Made by a program: the position numbers and the translations under genes
Shown: positions 31,709 to 48,798 of the stretch, piece after piece
Layout of the letters: each line of letters starts with the position of its first letter
How positions within the stretch are numbered: the stretch's first letter is position 1
Source of the DNA: Phanerochaete sordida
Taxonomy: Eukaryota; Basidiomycota; Agaricomycetes; Polyporales; Phanerochaetaceae
Assembly (NCBI GenBank): GCA_019973155.2
Contig: BPQB01000019.1
Location: 372,001-436,000 of the forward strand
DNA: 64,000 bases
Direction: 5' to 3'
Notes under the pieces: model-generated
What the model saw: the letters and a program-made list of their open reading frames with translations, nothing else
The model's database searches: none
Told to the model about the DNA's origin: nothing

Positions 31709-31996
31709 CCTGGAGGAGTAGGGACAGGAGGGTCTGGGTAATGAGAGCGAACAGAGAGTGCAGGTACAGAACTCGGCGAGCGGCAAGGAAAATCTGAGAG
31801 TGGCTCGCTGATTGGCTGCTGGTTCCACGTGGTGCTCTAGCGCCGGCGAGGGCTCTGTCCCGGGGCCGTTGCGCCAGGCCGCAGCTGTAACTCGCGACCT
31901 CACAAGCTCTGACACGACCACCGTCCACTCACTCCTTGCTCACCTCACTCTACAGCAACTGATATCATAATCTGCGCATCTACGACGACACCTACC

Positions 31997-32810
31997 ATGC
32001 TGACCCACGCTCTCTCTGGACTTGCCGGCGCCTCGCGGGGGCCGCTCGCTTCGTACGCTGGTCGTGCGCCCCTCGCGGGGACAAGGCGGGCCCTGCACAG
32101 CTCGCCCCAGCGGTACGACTTCCACTTCGACACACACCACTTCGTGCAGCGCCTCGAGCGCGAGGGGCTCAACCGCAAGCAGGCGGAGGGCATCATGAGC
32201 GCGATGGCCGAGGTCATCGACGAGAGCATACGGAACATGACGAGCAACATGGTCACGAAGGCCGACCAGGAGAAGGTGTGCATTGCTTTTGGTCCATGTG
32301 GCGACTGGTGCTGAGGAAGGGACAGCATCACTATACCCAGCAGGTCGACTTCGCGCAGCTCAAGTCGGAGCTGCAGCTCATGGAGAAGAACGACCTTGCG
32401 ATGCTCAAGGCCGAGAACGACCGGCTCGTGACGGACATCGAGAAGCTCAAGCAGCGTCTGCGCGAGGAGATCACACGAACACAGGCCGGCGTGCGGCTAG
32501 ATCTGAACCTCGAGAAGGGCCGCATGCGCGAACAGAGCACCGGCCAGGAGCTGAAGATCAAGGAAGTCGACACGCGGATTGAGCAGGAGATTGCTGCGTT
32601 GCGAACGTCCATTCAATCTTCCAAGGTACGTCGCTTGTCGTGCTCGCGCACGATCCGAGGCTCACGGAGCGTTAGGCAACAACGCTGCAATATCTCGTCG
32701 GTTTTGGTGAGTATTCCAGGTCTATTCTCGGACGCTTTCCCTCTAACGGCTGTCCAACAGTGACCGGTTGTTCCGCACTGCTTATGGCGTACTTGCGTTT
32801 CCGAGTATAA
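31997..32810 (+). CDS. Mitochondrial MCUR1/Fmp32-like coiled-coil protein (DUF1640)
   Basis: Four exons (31997-32275, 32341-32625, 32676-32706, 32761-32810) join to 214 residues. The N-terminus is Arg/Ser/Ala-rich (residues 1-37), fitting a mitochondrial presequence. The conserved DUF1640/CCDC90 block follows: YDFHFDTHHFVQRLEREGLN, KQAEGIMSAMAEVIDESIRN and SELQLMEKNDLAMLKAENDR. A long coiled coil covers about 90-185, and a single membrane span ends the protein (FVTGCSALLMAYLRF). Relatives include yeast Fmp32, needed for cytochrome c oxidase assembly, and human MCUR1, which affects the calcium uniporter. Which role applies here cannot be told from sequence. Confidence 0.88.
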
Positions 32811-33067
32811 TCCCGGAGCCTGTTGGTGGAGCTGGCCCGCAGCGACGTATGTGTGGGGAGGTGTGGGCTGTGTGGTGGGAAGAGGTTGCCAGTGCTGGGA
32901 GCGTGACCGGTGGTAACCCATGGCGGGCGGTTTCGCAACCTGTACGCCACTTGACATTTGGCATGTAATTTTTCTGATCCTGTGTGGACTGACATCTAAC
33001 CATCTGTGTTTACTTCCAGTGTACAACGTCTATATCCTAGAGACCCATATGGAATGTATCAATAGCT

Positions 33068-33797
33068 CTAATCATCAAGAGGAGGTAGCTGGTCCGACTC
33101 GATCTTCTCGCCCAGCGCGACACGTTTGAACAGCTCGTAGGCGCGATCAAGGTTGTCGTTGACGATGACAAGATCATGCGCACCCTCCTTGGCGTAGTCG
33201 ACCTCCTTCAGCGCCATGGCCAAACGCTTTGCCACAGATGCGTCGGTTTCGGTACCGCGTCCCCGCAGGCGATCACGGAGAGCGCTCAGGGATGGTGGAG
33301 AGATGAAGAGATACACAGGGTTGAGGTCGGTTTTCTTGACTTGTCTGACACCCTAGGAACGATGACATGGCAATTCGCATCTGCAAGATCTGAACGGACA
33401 CGGGTCACATACCTGCGCTTCGATGTCAAGGATACACCGGCGGCCAGCACCGGAGACCTCGCGCACGGTCATGAACGACGTGCCGTAGAAGTTCCCCGAG
33501 AACTCTGCATGTTCGATGAAGGCGCCCTCGTCGATGAGCTTCAGGAACTCTTCGCGCGACACGAAGTAGTAATGTTTGCCGTGGACCTCGCCAGCACGGG
33601 GAAGACGTGTCGTGTCTGAGACAGGCGGCAGATGTTCAATGGCAATGGGCGGCAGAGAGCGAGGAGTGCTCACGGGACACGCTGAATCCGAACTTGTCTG
33701 GGAACTCGGCAAAGAGACGTTGGAGGAGGGTGCTTTTGCCGACACCAGACGGACCGGACATGAGCAGCGGTCGGAGAAAGTCTGGGAGGGGCGACAT
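33068..33797 (-). CDS. GUK1: Guanylate kinase
   Basis: The enzyme phosphorylates GMP (and dGMP) to the diphosphate using ATP. The P-loop GPSGVGKST lies at about residues 14-22, followed by [18 protein letters not shown]. Further exons carry the GMP-binding segment [35 protein letters not shown], the Asp-containing [30 protein letters not shown] and [15 protein letters not shown], all diagnostic. The start is set at the ATG read from 33797 because the family begins just before the P-loop; the frame is open further upstream but has no similarity. The stop is at 33068-33070. It is convergent with the MCUR1-like gene and divergent from the kinase gene. Confidence 0.93.
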
Positions 33798-34233
33798 GGT
33801 GGCGGCAGAGATTCCTGGAGGGCTTGGGAACAAAGGAGCGACCGAGAGGAGGTGAAGAGCAGCGCAGAGAACAAGGGCGGGCAGGGACAGCGAGACAAGG
33901 CTCGAGGGAGAAAACCCCAGCGGGCGCGTTTTGCTGGAAATAAGGCAGTTGCTAAATCGAGTTAAAGTGCATTGCATTACGTAAGCACGTGAGCTGCACG
34001 AGGAAACTAAGCGCCCACTTAGCGGTTGCCAGAGTTGTCACGGGTTGTCACAGGCACTGATACGCTTTGCGGCGTCACGGTACGGTCACGGTGGACCAAC
34101 TCCTTGGCTTGTCTCCGACCACCATTCCTTTTCTTCAGCGTCCCCCTTCCTTCCTCTCTCCAGCCCTGGTCGACGCTCCCGTCCTCCCCACCTTTTAATC
34201 CGACACCCTCTGCCACGAGCTGTAACGACAATC
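33798..34233. promoter_or_regulatory. Divergent promoter, guanylate kinase / YANK-type kinase
   Basis: This 436-bp region lies between outward-facing start codons, with a CT-rich stretch before the kinase ATG (about 34130-34190) as often seen in fungal promoters and leaders. No specific site was recognised. Confidence 0.4.
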
Positions 34234-36174
<1,941 letters not shown>

Positions 36175-37666
36175 GAGACTCCTTTGCTGGCTGCTTCCTG
36201 ACGCTGGTCGCCTTGCTCCCCAGAACGCCTCCTGGATCCCCACCCCATCCCCCTGGTCTATGCGCTCCCATCTCGTCTTGGTTGAACCGATATCGATATC
36301 CCTATTTGCATTAATTATGGTGCCTCGCACCCCCGCCACAAACGCCGCCGGTCGCAGCCTCATGTCTTCCCAGCATCACCCCCCGCTACAACAGTATGTC
36401 ACTCCCCATGTATACCTCCATGCAGGCGCCGCCGCTGGCCTCACGCTCCCTCCCCTTTGGCACCGGTCTTTACGCCGGTGCGCGCCGGGGCTCCCCACGC
36501 TCGACGTCCTCCGCACGGCTGTGCACTCTGGTGTATACCCTAGAGTCGATGTTACCCGCCCTGCGCGCGCCGCCTGGTCCGCGGTTGCCATGTTCGCTCC
36601 TTGAACGTTTCTCTCCCGGGCTCCCTCTCCCAGTCTATCCTGTGTTCCTCCCATTCTCTGCACCTTCATCTTCTCTCACCTGTGCCATTTCCCACACCTT
36701 AGCTAGCTTCTTTACATATATTCGTACATTCGGTAATTAGCACTGTCGTCGACCCACTGTCACCCCTGCGCTCCGTGTCATGGCCCCCAACCACCCTCGT
36801 GTATTTTGCTTTGCGTCGTCCTCCTTTCTTCTCATTACGGTGGATAGGATCAGATTAGGTCTGTTGTCAACGTCGTCACAATACCACTGCGTTGTCGCAT
36901 CGGCAGCCGCCCTCGTGTGCTACCTGCGCGGGAGCACGCAGAACCTTCCGCGCTTCATTCAGGTAAGGTCTACCTGAGCCCTCTTCGAGCCTGCTGAGAA
37001 CGCTTGCCAGCCCGCAGTGAGTCGTTCTCTGAATACCTTCGTAGCTGTTATTGACCTATCCGTGCCCCAGAATTTCCGGAGGCCGGTCTACCTCCGGATC
37101 CATAGCGCGGACCGTCCTCTGCAATCTCCGTGCGGTAGACGTAAATGAACGGCGATCCAACCGTTCTGCTTCTAGTCCGAGAAGATGGTCCCATATTTCT
37201 CGAAGATGATATCGTACACCAAAGATGATCTAGATCTTTAACACGACGATGTGTGAGTACATAAGCGATCAATTTGAGTTCGGTCTTGCTACTCACCTGT
37301 GCGCAGGTTCCAATCAAAGATCCTCCGCGTGGGCTGACCGCCGAACCAGTGGCCACTGGCTGCGCCACTCGCAAACGAGCGCCGCGCGATAGCGACCGAC
37401 ACGCCACATCGGGACAAGAGTCGCTCGATGGCTCCTGGAGGCTGACCTACCCTTCATCCGACGTCACAGATGTGCTCAGGAGTACGCTGATGACGTTCGA
37501 GAGCAGCAGCAGCGCGTGCAGCCAGAGGCTGACGATCCCGTTGTGGAGGTCCCGCAGAGACAGCCGTCGCGTATAAGAGCGGCGGGCGAGCCTCTCGAGC
37601 GCATCCCTCCTCCTTTCCTCTTTACCATCATCTCCTCTGCTTCCTTCCCCTGTCCGCTGGTTCGGC

Positions 37667-37807
37667 ATGGCTCAACCCCTCAACCCCAAGCAACGATACC
37701 TCAAGAGTGCGCGTGCAGTGTCAAGAACGGGTCTCCTCAAGTCCATGGGCGAAGAGTCAAGACGGGATGCTGGCACTGCGGGTGGCGCCGCGGTGTTGGC
37801 GAGGTGA
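37667..37807 (+). CDS. Candidate short ORF, 46 residues
   Basis: The frame starts MAQPLNPKQRYLKSARAVSR, contains TGLLKSMGEESRRDAG and ends GGAAVLAR. It overlaps copy 1 of a tandem repeat; in copy 2 the same frame is kept across SRAVSRLGLLKSMGEESRP. Apart from that there is no sign of coding constraint and no known family. It could be chance. Confidence 0.2.
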   Translation: MAQPLNPKQRYLKSARAVSRTGLLKSMGEESRRDAGTAGGAAVLAR

Positions 37808-37868
37808 CCTGTTTCTGTTCACCGGCTGTCTGAGTGCGGTTCTACTGTACTGCCTTCCGTCTCACCGT
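37715..37868 (+). repeat. Tandem duplication unit, copy 1
   Basis: This segment of about 154 bp recurs at 37908-38065. Shared stretches include GGGTCTCCTCAAGTCCATGG, GAGGTGACCTGTTTC and TTCACCGGCTGTCTGAGTGC. Differences are mostly single-base substitutions. Confidence 0.8.
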
Positions 37869-37907
37869 CTGCAGACTGCTGCAGATCTTCGAACATCAAG
37901 TTCACGC

Positions 37908-38065
37908 GCAGTGTCAAGACTGGGTCTCCTCAAGTCCATGGGCGAAGAGTCAAGACCGGATGCTGACACTCGCTGGTGGCGCGGCGGTGTCGGCGAGGTG
38001 ACCTGTTTCCGTTCACCGGCTGTCTGAGTGCGGTTCTGCTGTATTGCCTTCCGTCCCCTCACCGT
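37908..38065 (+). repeat. Tandem duplication unit, copy 2
   Basis: This is the second copy of the unit at 37715-37868, starting about 193 bp downstream. The spacer between the copies (about 40 bp) contains CTGCAGACTGCTGCAG. The copies have diverged by roughly 10 percent by eye. Confidence 0.8.
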
Positions 38066-39268
38066 TGTCCCGCCTCAGGTCGACTCGACACCTACGTATC
38101 CGCAAGACGTCCGCGTACCGAGCTCGTCAAGACTCAACACGTCCGGGGATCCGGTCGGAGGTCGCGCTGAGGGCTGACGAGTCCAATGATGCGTGGCTTC
38201 CGACGACGGTCGAGTATTTTTATGACGCTCTTCGTCTCTTTTGAGTACGCTGATCTCGCGCTTTGCTTGAGCTTTTACAGGACTCGATCTCGCTGTCGCT
38301 CAGCTCGCGGATCAAAACCCAAGACTGCTTTCCGCCCGCTTCAAGCCATCGCGACACCGGCGGTGCGCCTATCCCCCCTCGCTCTTACCCTCTACGTTTC
38401 TGCATTGACCACTCCCACAGCGCCTTTCATTTCACAGATACGACTGTCGCTCAGCTCTCCGCAACCTCGACTCCCGGGATCTGTCGGAAAGCGGGGTTCG
38501 AGGCCTGATCAGCTGATGACGGCCTGCCTGCTCTCGACCATGGTTTGCCCTTCCTACACTCATCGCATGTCGGCTTTTCTCCATGTACACCCTTCCGCCG
38601 CTGACAGTCAGATATGTTCCCTCCCATTTAGCTCGCCTTCAACATGCATCATCTAGTACGTGTCGCCTGCTCCTTCGACGTGCGGCGGAGGCTGACGCAC
38701 ATTCCCTCTAGAATATGACATTCTCGCAGACGACCGTCATCCAATCGACCACCACTTTCTAGGGCGCGAAGAGGGGAGGGTAGCACCGTCAGCCAAGTAG
38801 TGTGGACGCGGGTAGGGGACGGCACGACGATCAGGCGAGGTATGTGTACTCCTCTTATGCTCGTGCGATTTGTGCTGACCATACGCTGTCAGAACTGTCC
38901 CGTCAGCCGTGTGGCGACTGTTATTTTCGACCGCCTTCGTTCGTCGTCGCCCTCTCTTCTTCTACAGCGCGTGCTGATTATTCACCGACAGAAGACGCCT
39001 CACACATTCGCATGCCTCGCGCGCATCCACGATATTCTTCATACAAGATGCGCGCTCTCCTATCTCACGAGCAAGGTTCGTGCACTCTCAATATCTGATT
39101 ACTTCAACACTTACCATGTATTCGCAGACCTCGAAAATTCTGGACCGCGTCCTCTCTGCTTTGCTTGTTGATCTTCTCTAATTTTTCTGCTCTATTTGTT
39201 TGTTCGTAGTGCTTTATCCTTGTAATACTGGGGCTGGGGTGGTGGAGGGCGGCGGGTGGCGGGTGGCG

Positions 39269-39452
39269 GGCGTGACTGCAAGGCGAGGTCTGGCCAGCCT
39301 CGTCTTGCAGCCACATCCGTGTCTGGCGGGGGCGGGGAGACTGGCCATCTCCCTGTCTCCGCCAGACGGCGGCTGGGGGTCTAGGTGTAGCCGCAAGGTG
39401 AACGTTGGCCTCGTTCGCTTTGCAGCTGCATCCGCCTCTGGCCGGGAGGAGG
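39269..39452 (+). repeat. Pair of GC-rich imperfect direct repeats
   Basis: Two segments of about 68 bp (39269-39337 and 39382-39452) share the order GCAAGG, a GCCTCGT segment, TTGCAGC, CATCCG, CTCTGG-like and a purine-rich G tract. They are separated by about 45 bp. An 11-G run closes the second. Confidence 0.5.
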
Positions 39453-39699
39453 GGGGGGGGGTGTTCCGTGTCTAGTGGAAGTGGAAGAGGACTGTGTCTA
39501 CGGGCGCCTATTGTAATGCGTCGCATTAGCTCGTGTCGGAGCTCCTGTGCTCGTCGATGGAATGTGCTCTTTGAACACTTCTATGCTGAGGATAACACGG
39601 CATGACCACTCCTTGCTGCATAGGATGTAGGACCGAGATGATTCGTGTGAAAGGAAGGCAGATTCCGGTGGACTTCTTGAGATGCACGGTTACAATAGG

Positions 39700-39719
39700 C
39701 TACTGTGAAACACCCTATT
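39700..39719 (-). repeat. Isolated terminal-repeat copy next to the MITE
   Basis: The sequence is the reverse complement of the left end of the adjacent element (39734-39752) and the two form a near-perfect palindrome with a 14-bp loop. It may be the remaining end of a second, truncated or nested copy. Confidence 0.6.
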
Positions 39720-39733
39720 ATCACCGTGTATTC

Positions 39734-40045
39734 AATAGGGTGTTTCACAGTACCGTTTTTGACGCGTTTTTGAGGGCCTTTTTGCGGGCCTTTTTGAGCC
39801 CTTTTTGAGCCCTTCCCGGGAGGTCAAAACGACTCTGTAGGTTCAGTCCACGCTCCCAGAGCTCAGAAAAAGGGACAGCTCAAAAAGGCTCCCAAAAAGG
39901 TTTGCAAAACGCCTCTCGAGGCGTTTTGACTCGGAACGTTTTTGGCCGAAAAACGTTTTCGTGGCCGCTCCCGCGGTCATCAAAAACGCGCCCAAAAACG
40001 TCTCCAAAAACGCGTCCAAAAACGCAACCGTGAAACGCCCTAATA
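39734..40045 (+). mobile_element. MITE-like nonautonomous element, about 310 bp
   Basis: The left end AATAGGGTGTTTCACAG, followed by TACCGTTTTTGACGCGTTTT, matches the reverse complement of the right end TTAGGGCGTTTCACGG, followed by TTGCGTTTTTGGACGCG. This gives imperfect terminal inverted repeats of about 45 bp. The body is made of further hairpins, such as AAAACGCCTC/GAGGCGTTTT and AACGTTTTTGG/CCGAAAAACGTT, and repeats of CAAAAACG. There is no coding frame. A short AT-rich target-site duplication (perhaps TA or TAAT-like) is possible but not clear. Confidence 0.65.
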
Positions 40046-40336
40046 ATATTGGTGCCGGTGGCCGCCTTTTTGGGCTGTAAAACACGTCGGAGAGGGTGAG
40101 AGGGAGTCGCGAGGGCTGGGAGAGTGTCTGGGAGGTCGAGCGACGGGAATCCGGGGAGATTTACGGAGTGCAGTGATCCGCGGAATGCGGGGCGGGCAGA
40201 TTGGCTAGCCCGATCTCTAATCCAATCTTTGCGTCCTCCGCACTTTCTCATTCGTCTTCATCTTCCTCTCCCTCCACCACCCCTTCACCCATTTCCTTCC
40301 TCATCTCTTGTTCAAAACCCCCCTCGGTCGCACATC

Positions 40337-41442
40337 ATGACTCCCTCACCCGTGGACGACGCCTCGCACGGAACCATCCTCTCTGACAGCCTGCGCAGGC
40401 TGCAGCTCAAGGAGCAGGTCCCGTCCTCGCTCGTCGAGGCCTCGAAGAAGCAGAAGGCTCGCAGTGCAGAGGAGCCCGTTGTCCTCAACAGCGGCCCTCC
40501 GAGTCCCCAGCGCCCGCCCCACGGCGTCGTCTACGAAGGGTACGGCTTTCGGGCCTCGTCTGGCATATCCACTCCGTTGAACCATCCACCCGCGGGCACG
40601 GACAGCCCCCTGCCAGATCCCAACGGTCTCGGCTGGCCAGGTATGTCCCTGCGACTGTCTTCTTCCCCACCACCTTTGCTCACGCGACGCTGTTCGCCCC
40701 ACGAAGCAAAGTCGACCCTTGCACGCCTGAACGCGACCCCGGAAGAACGCGCAGCACGCGAGGAGAAGCTCGCGGGAGCGGTGCGGACCCTGCTCGAGTG
40801 CATCGGCGAGGATCCAGACAGGGAGGGCCTCGTGCGCACGCCGACGCGCTATGCCCAGGCTCTCATGTTCCTGACGAAGGGCTATGAGGAACGGCTCACA
40901 GGCAAGTGCTCCGCCCCTTTCCACCTCTCTCAACCCCGCTCACGCGCGATCCAGACATCATCAACGACGCGGTTTTTGCAGAAGATCACGACGAGATGGT
41001 GATCGTGAAGGACATCGACATCGCGAGCCTGTGCGAGCACCACCTCGTGCCCTTCACGGGCAAAGTCGCGATCGCGTATATCCCGAACAAGCTCGTGCTC
41101 GGCATCTCCAAGCTCGCGCGCATCGCCGAGACGTTCTCGCGCCGGCTGCAGGTGCAGGAGCGCCTCACGAAGCAGATCGCCATCGCCGTGCAGGAGGCCA
41201 TCAAGCCCCGCGGCGTCGCCGTGGTCATGGAGGCAACGTGAGTGCCCCTCTTCCGTGCGTCGCGCCACGTATGCGCCTCCCGTGCTGACACGCGCCTGCT
41301 CCCACCCTCCAGGCACCTCTGCATGACCATGCGTGGCGTGCAGAAACCTGGCTCGTCCACGGTCACCTCGTGCATGCTTGGCTGCTTCCGCACCCAGCAG
41401 AAGACGCGCGAGGAGTTCCTCACGCTCATCAGGAGCCGGTGA
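40337..41442 (+). CDS. FOL2: GTP cyclohydrolase I
   Basis: Four exons (40337-40640, 40707-40901, 40955-41237, 41313-41442) join to 303 residues. The enzyme converts GTP to 7,8-dihydroneopterin triphosphate, the first step of folate (and tetrahydrobiopterin) synthesis. The N-terminal 125 residues are a disordered fungal extension. The catalytic domain shows [20 protein letters not shown], the zinc-ligand motif [40 protein letters not shown] and, after the last intron, [19 protein letters not shown] with the second zinc Cys region. Intron 2 (40902-40954) begins GCAAGT, a GC-AG intron. The start lies after a CT-rich leader. Confidence 0.95.
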
Positions 41443-41945
41443 GCCACCGCGCTGGACCGACCACCATCGCGCGCATCCTGCCATCCGCGCCAGCATTCGC
41501 AACTACACAAAGACGCATGCGGGTCCTTCAACAAGGGCTCTGAGATAATTTATTCCACACCACTGCTCTTCCCTTGGGTTCTCGTCACACCTGTATTCAA
41601 CCACCGACGATTCAACTCACGTCTCACGACCCGCACGACTGCCAAACGCGCCCGCGCACACTGTATCCATTCAACACTGGACCTTTTCTCACGCTCACCA
41701 GCCCGCTCTTCGCACTCAACACACCCGGCGTGGTCGCACGGGGCCGCGGCCGGGCCCGGATGCTGGATTAGACCGCCCGCCCAAAACCTGCTGTATCGTA
41801 CAAGGCCCACTCTATCTGTAGACATCATCTATATTCGTGTCCGGGCATGCCGCGCGCGCACTGCGCCGGGATGTTCGTAATCAATGGCCCGTTTTTGCTC
41901 GCGAAATTAGGGGGCGTGGGCGATTTGTGCGGGAAGCGGGGCGGG
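41443..41945. other. Convergent intergenic, 3' regions
   Basis: This 503-bp stretch lies between the stops of GTP cyclohydrolase I (41442, plus) and the ABC transporter (41946, minus). It is expected to hold both 3' untranslated regions. No gene was seen. Confidence 0.4.
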
Positions 41946-47142
<5,197 letters not shown>

Positions 47143-47221
47143 GGGCGACGTTCGTGAGATGGGAGCACGACGAGGGCGACGGCGATGGCGCAAAGCACAC
47201 CCAGCCCAAAGCCGCCCGGCT

Positions 47222-47228
47222 CTTTATG
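47222..47228 (-). promoter_or_regulatory. TATA-like box upstream of ABC transporter
   Basis: On the minus strand the sequence reads CATAAAG, about 80 bp upstream of the start codon at 47142. It is a weak match and is proposed by position. Confidence 0.25.
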
Positions 47229-47439
47229 TCATTCCCGTGCTGAGTAAGACCCACGGCGCTTCCAGGCGCGTCGCGCGCGCACACGCGCCCTTCAAATCGT
47301 CCTTGCACACCAGGCCCGCGCAGGCCCGCCGCTCGCTGGCTCTCGCAGCCGTGGCGGTCCAAACGCCGCAGCGCCCACAGCCACGTCCTTCGAAAGCTAT
47401 ATTTATTGACAGAGCGCCACGCATGGTTTGTCACCGAGC

Positions 47440-48495
47440 TCAAAAGTCTGCAGGGGGCGCCAGCGCGAGCATGCTAAAGTTCACGCTCGTGCTGTCCTTC
47501 ACGTAGTTCTCCTTGATGTACGCCGCCGCGTCCCTCAGCAGGTCCTCCGACACCCCGCGGTCGATCGGCCCGGCGCGCCGCCCGTCGAGCTCGAGCAGCC
47601 GGTGCGCGCCCTCGGGCGCCGCGACGCCCTCGGCGTGCCCCGCGGGGTCCGGCGCGCGCACGAAGCACGTGAAGTGCAGGTCGACGTCCTCGCTGATGTC
47701 GGGCGCGGCCGTCTGCCCGCCCGCCGCCGCCTCGGCGTGGATGTTCGCGAAGAGCGGGGTCGTCTCGAGCAGCTTGGCGCGTTCCTCTGGCGTCTTGCCT
47801 GGGGAGAGAGGTCAGTGAACGGGCAGGTGACACAGAGAGGGCGCCCGCCTTTGCAGAGGTCAATGAACTTCTCGAGTGCGCTCTCAGGCTCGAGCGTGAC
47901 GTTCGACTACGCGCGAACGATGTGAGACGCAACCACGCCAGAGAGACGCCGACACTCACATTGAGCAGCGCATGCAAGAGCCCCATCGTCCCACACGCAT
48001 TCTGGATCTGCACGCGCCCCATCAGCACACACCCGCCCGCACGCGCCCGCGCCGCACCGTCTGCTTGATCCAGATGACCGTCGGGTCGACGGGGTGCTGG
48101 CCCGCGCGCGCGATGCTCTCGTCCTCGGCCGTGCGCCGCGCCTCGTACTCCTTGCTGATCGGGAAGAGCAGCACGACCGCCTTCACGGGCTGCGGCACCA
48201 TCGCGAGCAGCTGGCGCGCGCGTCAGCACCGTGCGCGTGCGCGCGCAAGGGGGGCACGCACGTCCGGGTCGAAGCCGTACACGTCGGTGAACTGGTCCTG
48301 CGAGGTGACCAGCCCGGCCTTGCTGGACCACTGCGATGCGGGCGCGGGCTCAGTGGGGGATGCGCAGCGCGCGGAGGTGCGCACGCACCGCGTTCATCAC
48401 CTGCGCCGCCGCTGCAATCAGCGTCCGGTCGTTTGTGCATCTGCGCGCGGACTGACATCAGGGTTGCTTTCCAGAGGGAGCCAGCGCGACGCCAT
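47440..48495 (-). CDS. YUH1: Ubiquitin carboxyl-terminal hydrolase, UCH (peptidase C12) family
   Basis: The enzyme is a cysteine protease that removes small adducts from the C-terminus of ubiquitin (and Rub1/Nedd8 in yeast). The start is the ATG read from 48495 (MASRWLPLESNPD), followed by short exons giving VMNAWSSKAGLVTSQDQFTD and VYGFDPD. Catalytic elements are QNACGTMGLLHALLN (oxyanion Gln and nucleophile Cys), LHFTCFVR (His) and LLELDGRRAGPIDRG (Asp). The C-terminus is DSTSVNFSMLALAPPADF. Length and order match UCH-L3/Yuh1. Some N-terminal exons are very short (for example 12 nt encoding VMNA), which makes automatic prediction error-prone. The crossover loop region (GKTPEERAKLLETTP) is present. 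Confidence 0.9.
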
Positions 48496-48798
48496 CGTTG
48501 TGGATTCGCGTTGAGTTAGTGTTGCTACTGCCTTCGCGGAGGTGTCAGAGTCGTAGGAGAGGATGGAGATGAGAGTTCGGAGTGAGGTGCGCAGACCAAG
48601 CTGGAGTCGGTCATGAGACGACGTCAGACCGCAGCCGCATCAGTTGATGCGCCGCTTCCCTTATGCGGACGCCTCCCGCTGCACGGTCTCCGCTGTGCAG
48701 GGAAAATCGTCTATATTTTGGGCACAGTCTATGCACAAAGCAATGGGTCGAACCACGGTCTAGTGATGCAGGATAATATGTGCTAGGGCAAACTGAGC
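48496..48798. promoter_or_regulatory. Intergenic: promoter of UCH gene
   Basis: This 303-bp gap lies between the UCH start (48495, minus) and the stop of the MFS gene (48799, minus). Nothing distinctive is seen. Confidence 0.35.

Larger units (their letters stand above)
36175..40336. other. Gene-poor 4.2-kb region with repeats and a MITE-like element
   Basis: No conventional multi-exon gene is recognisable between the kinase and GTP cyclohydrolase genes. The first 800 bp are CT-rich. Two imperfect copies of a roughly 155-bp unit lie at 37715-38065, GC-rich direct repeats at 39269-39452, and a transposon-like element at 39734-40045. A minus-strand frame at 37447-37668 contains a hydrophobic stretch (GIVSLWLHALLLLSNVISVL) and might be a gene relic or a small membrane protein. 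I cannot support it further. Confidence 0.5.

Noticed and set aside
36889..36902. Cys-Val-Val-Ala sequence suggesting a lipopeptide pheromone precursor
   Set aside because: The frame continues for more than 20 residues after the motif, so it is not a C-terminal CaaX box, and no pheromone-like leader precedes it.
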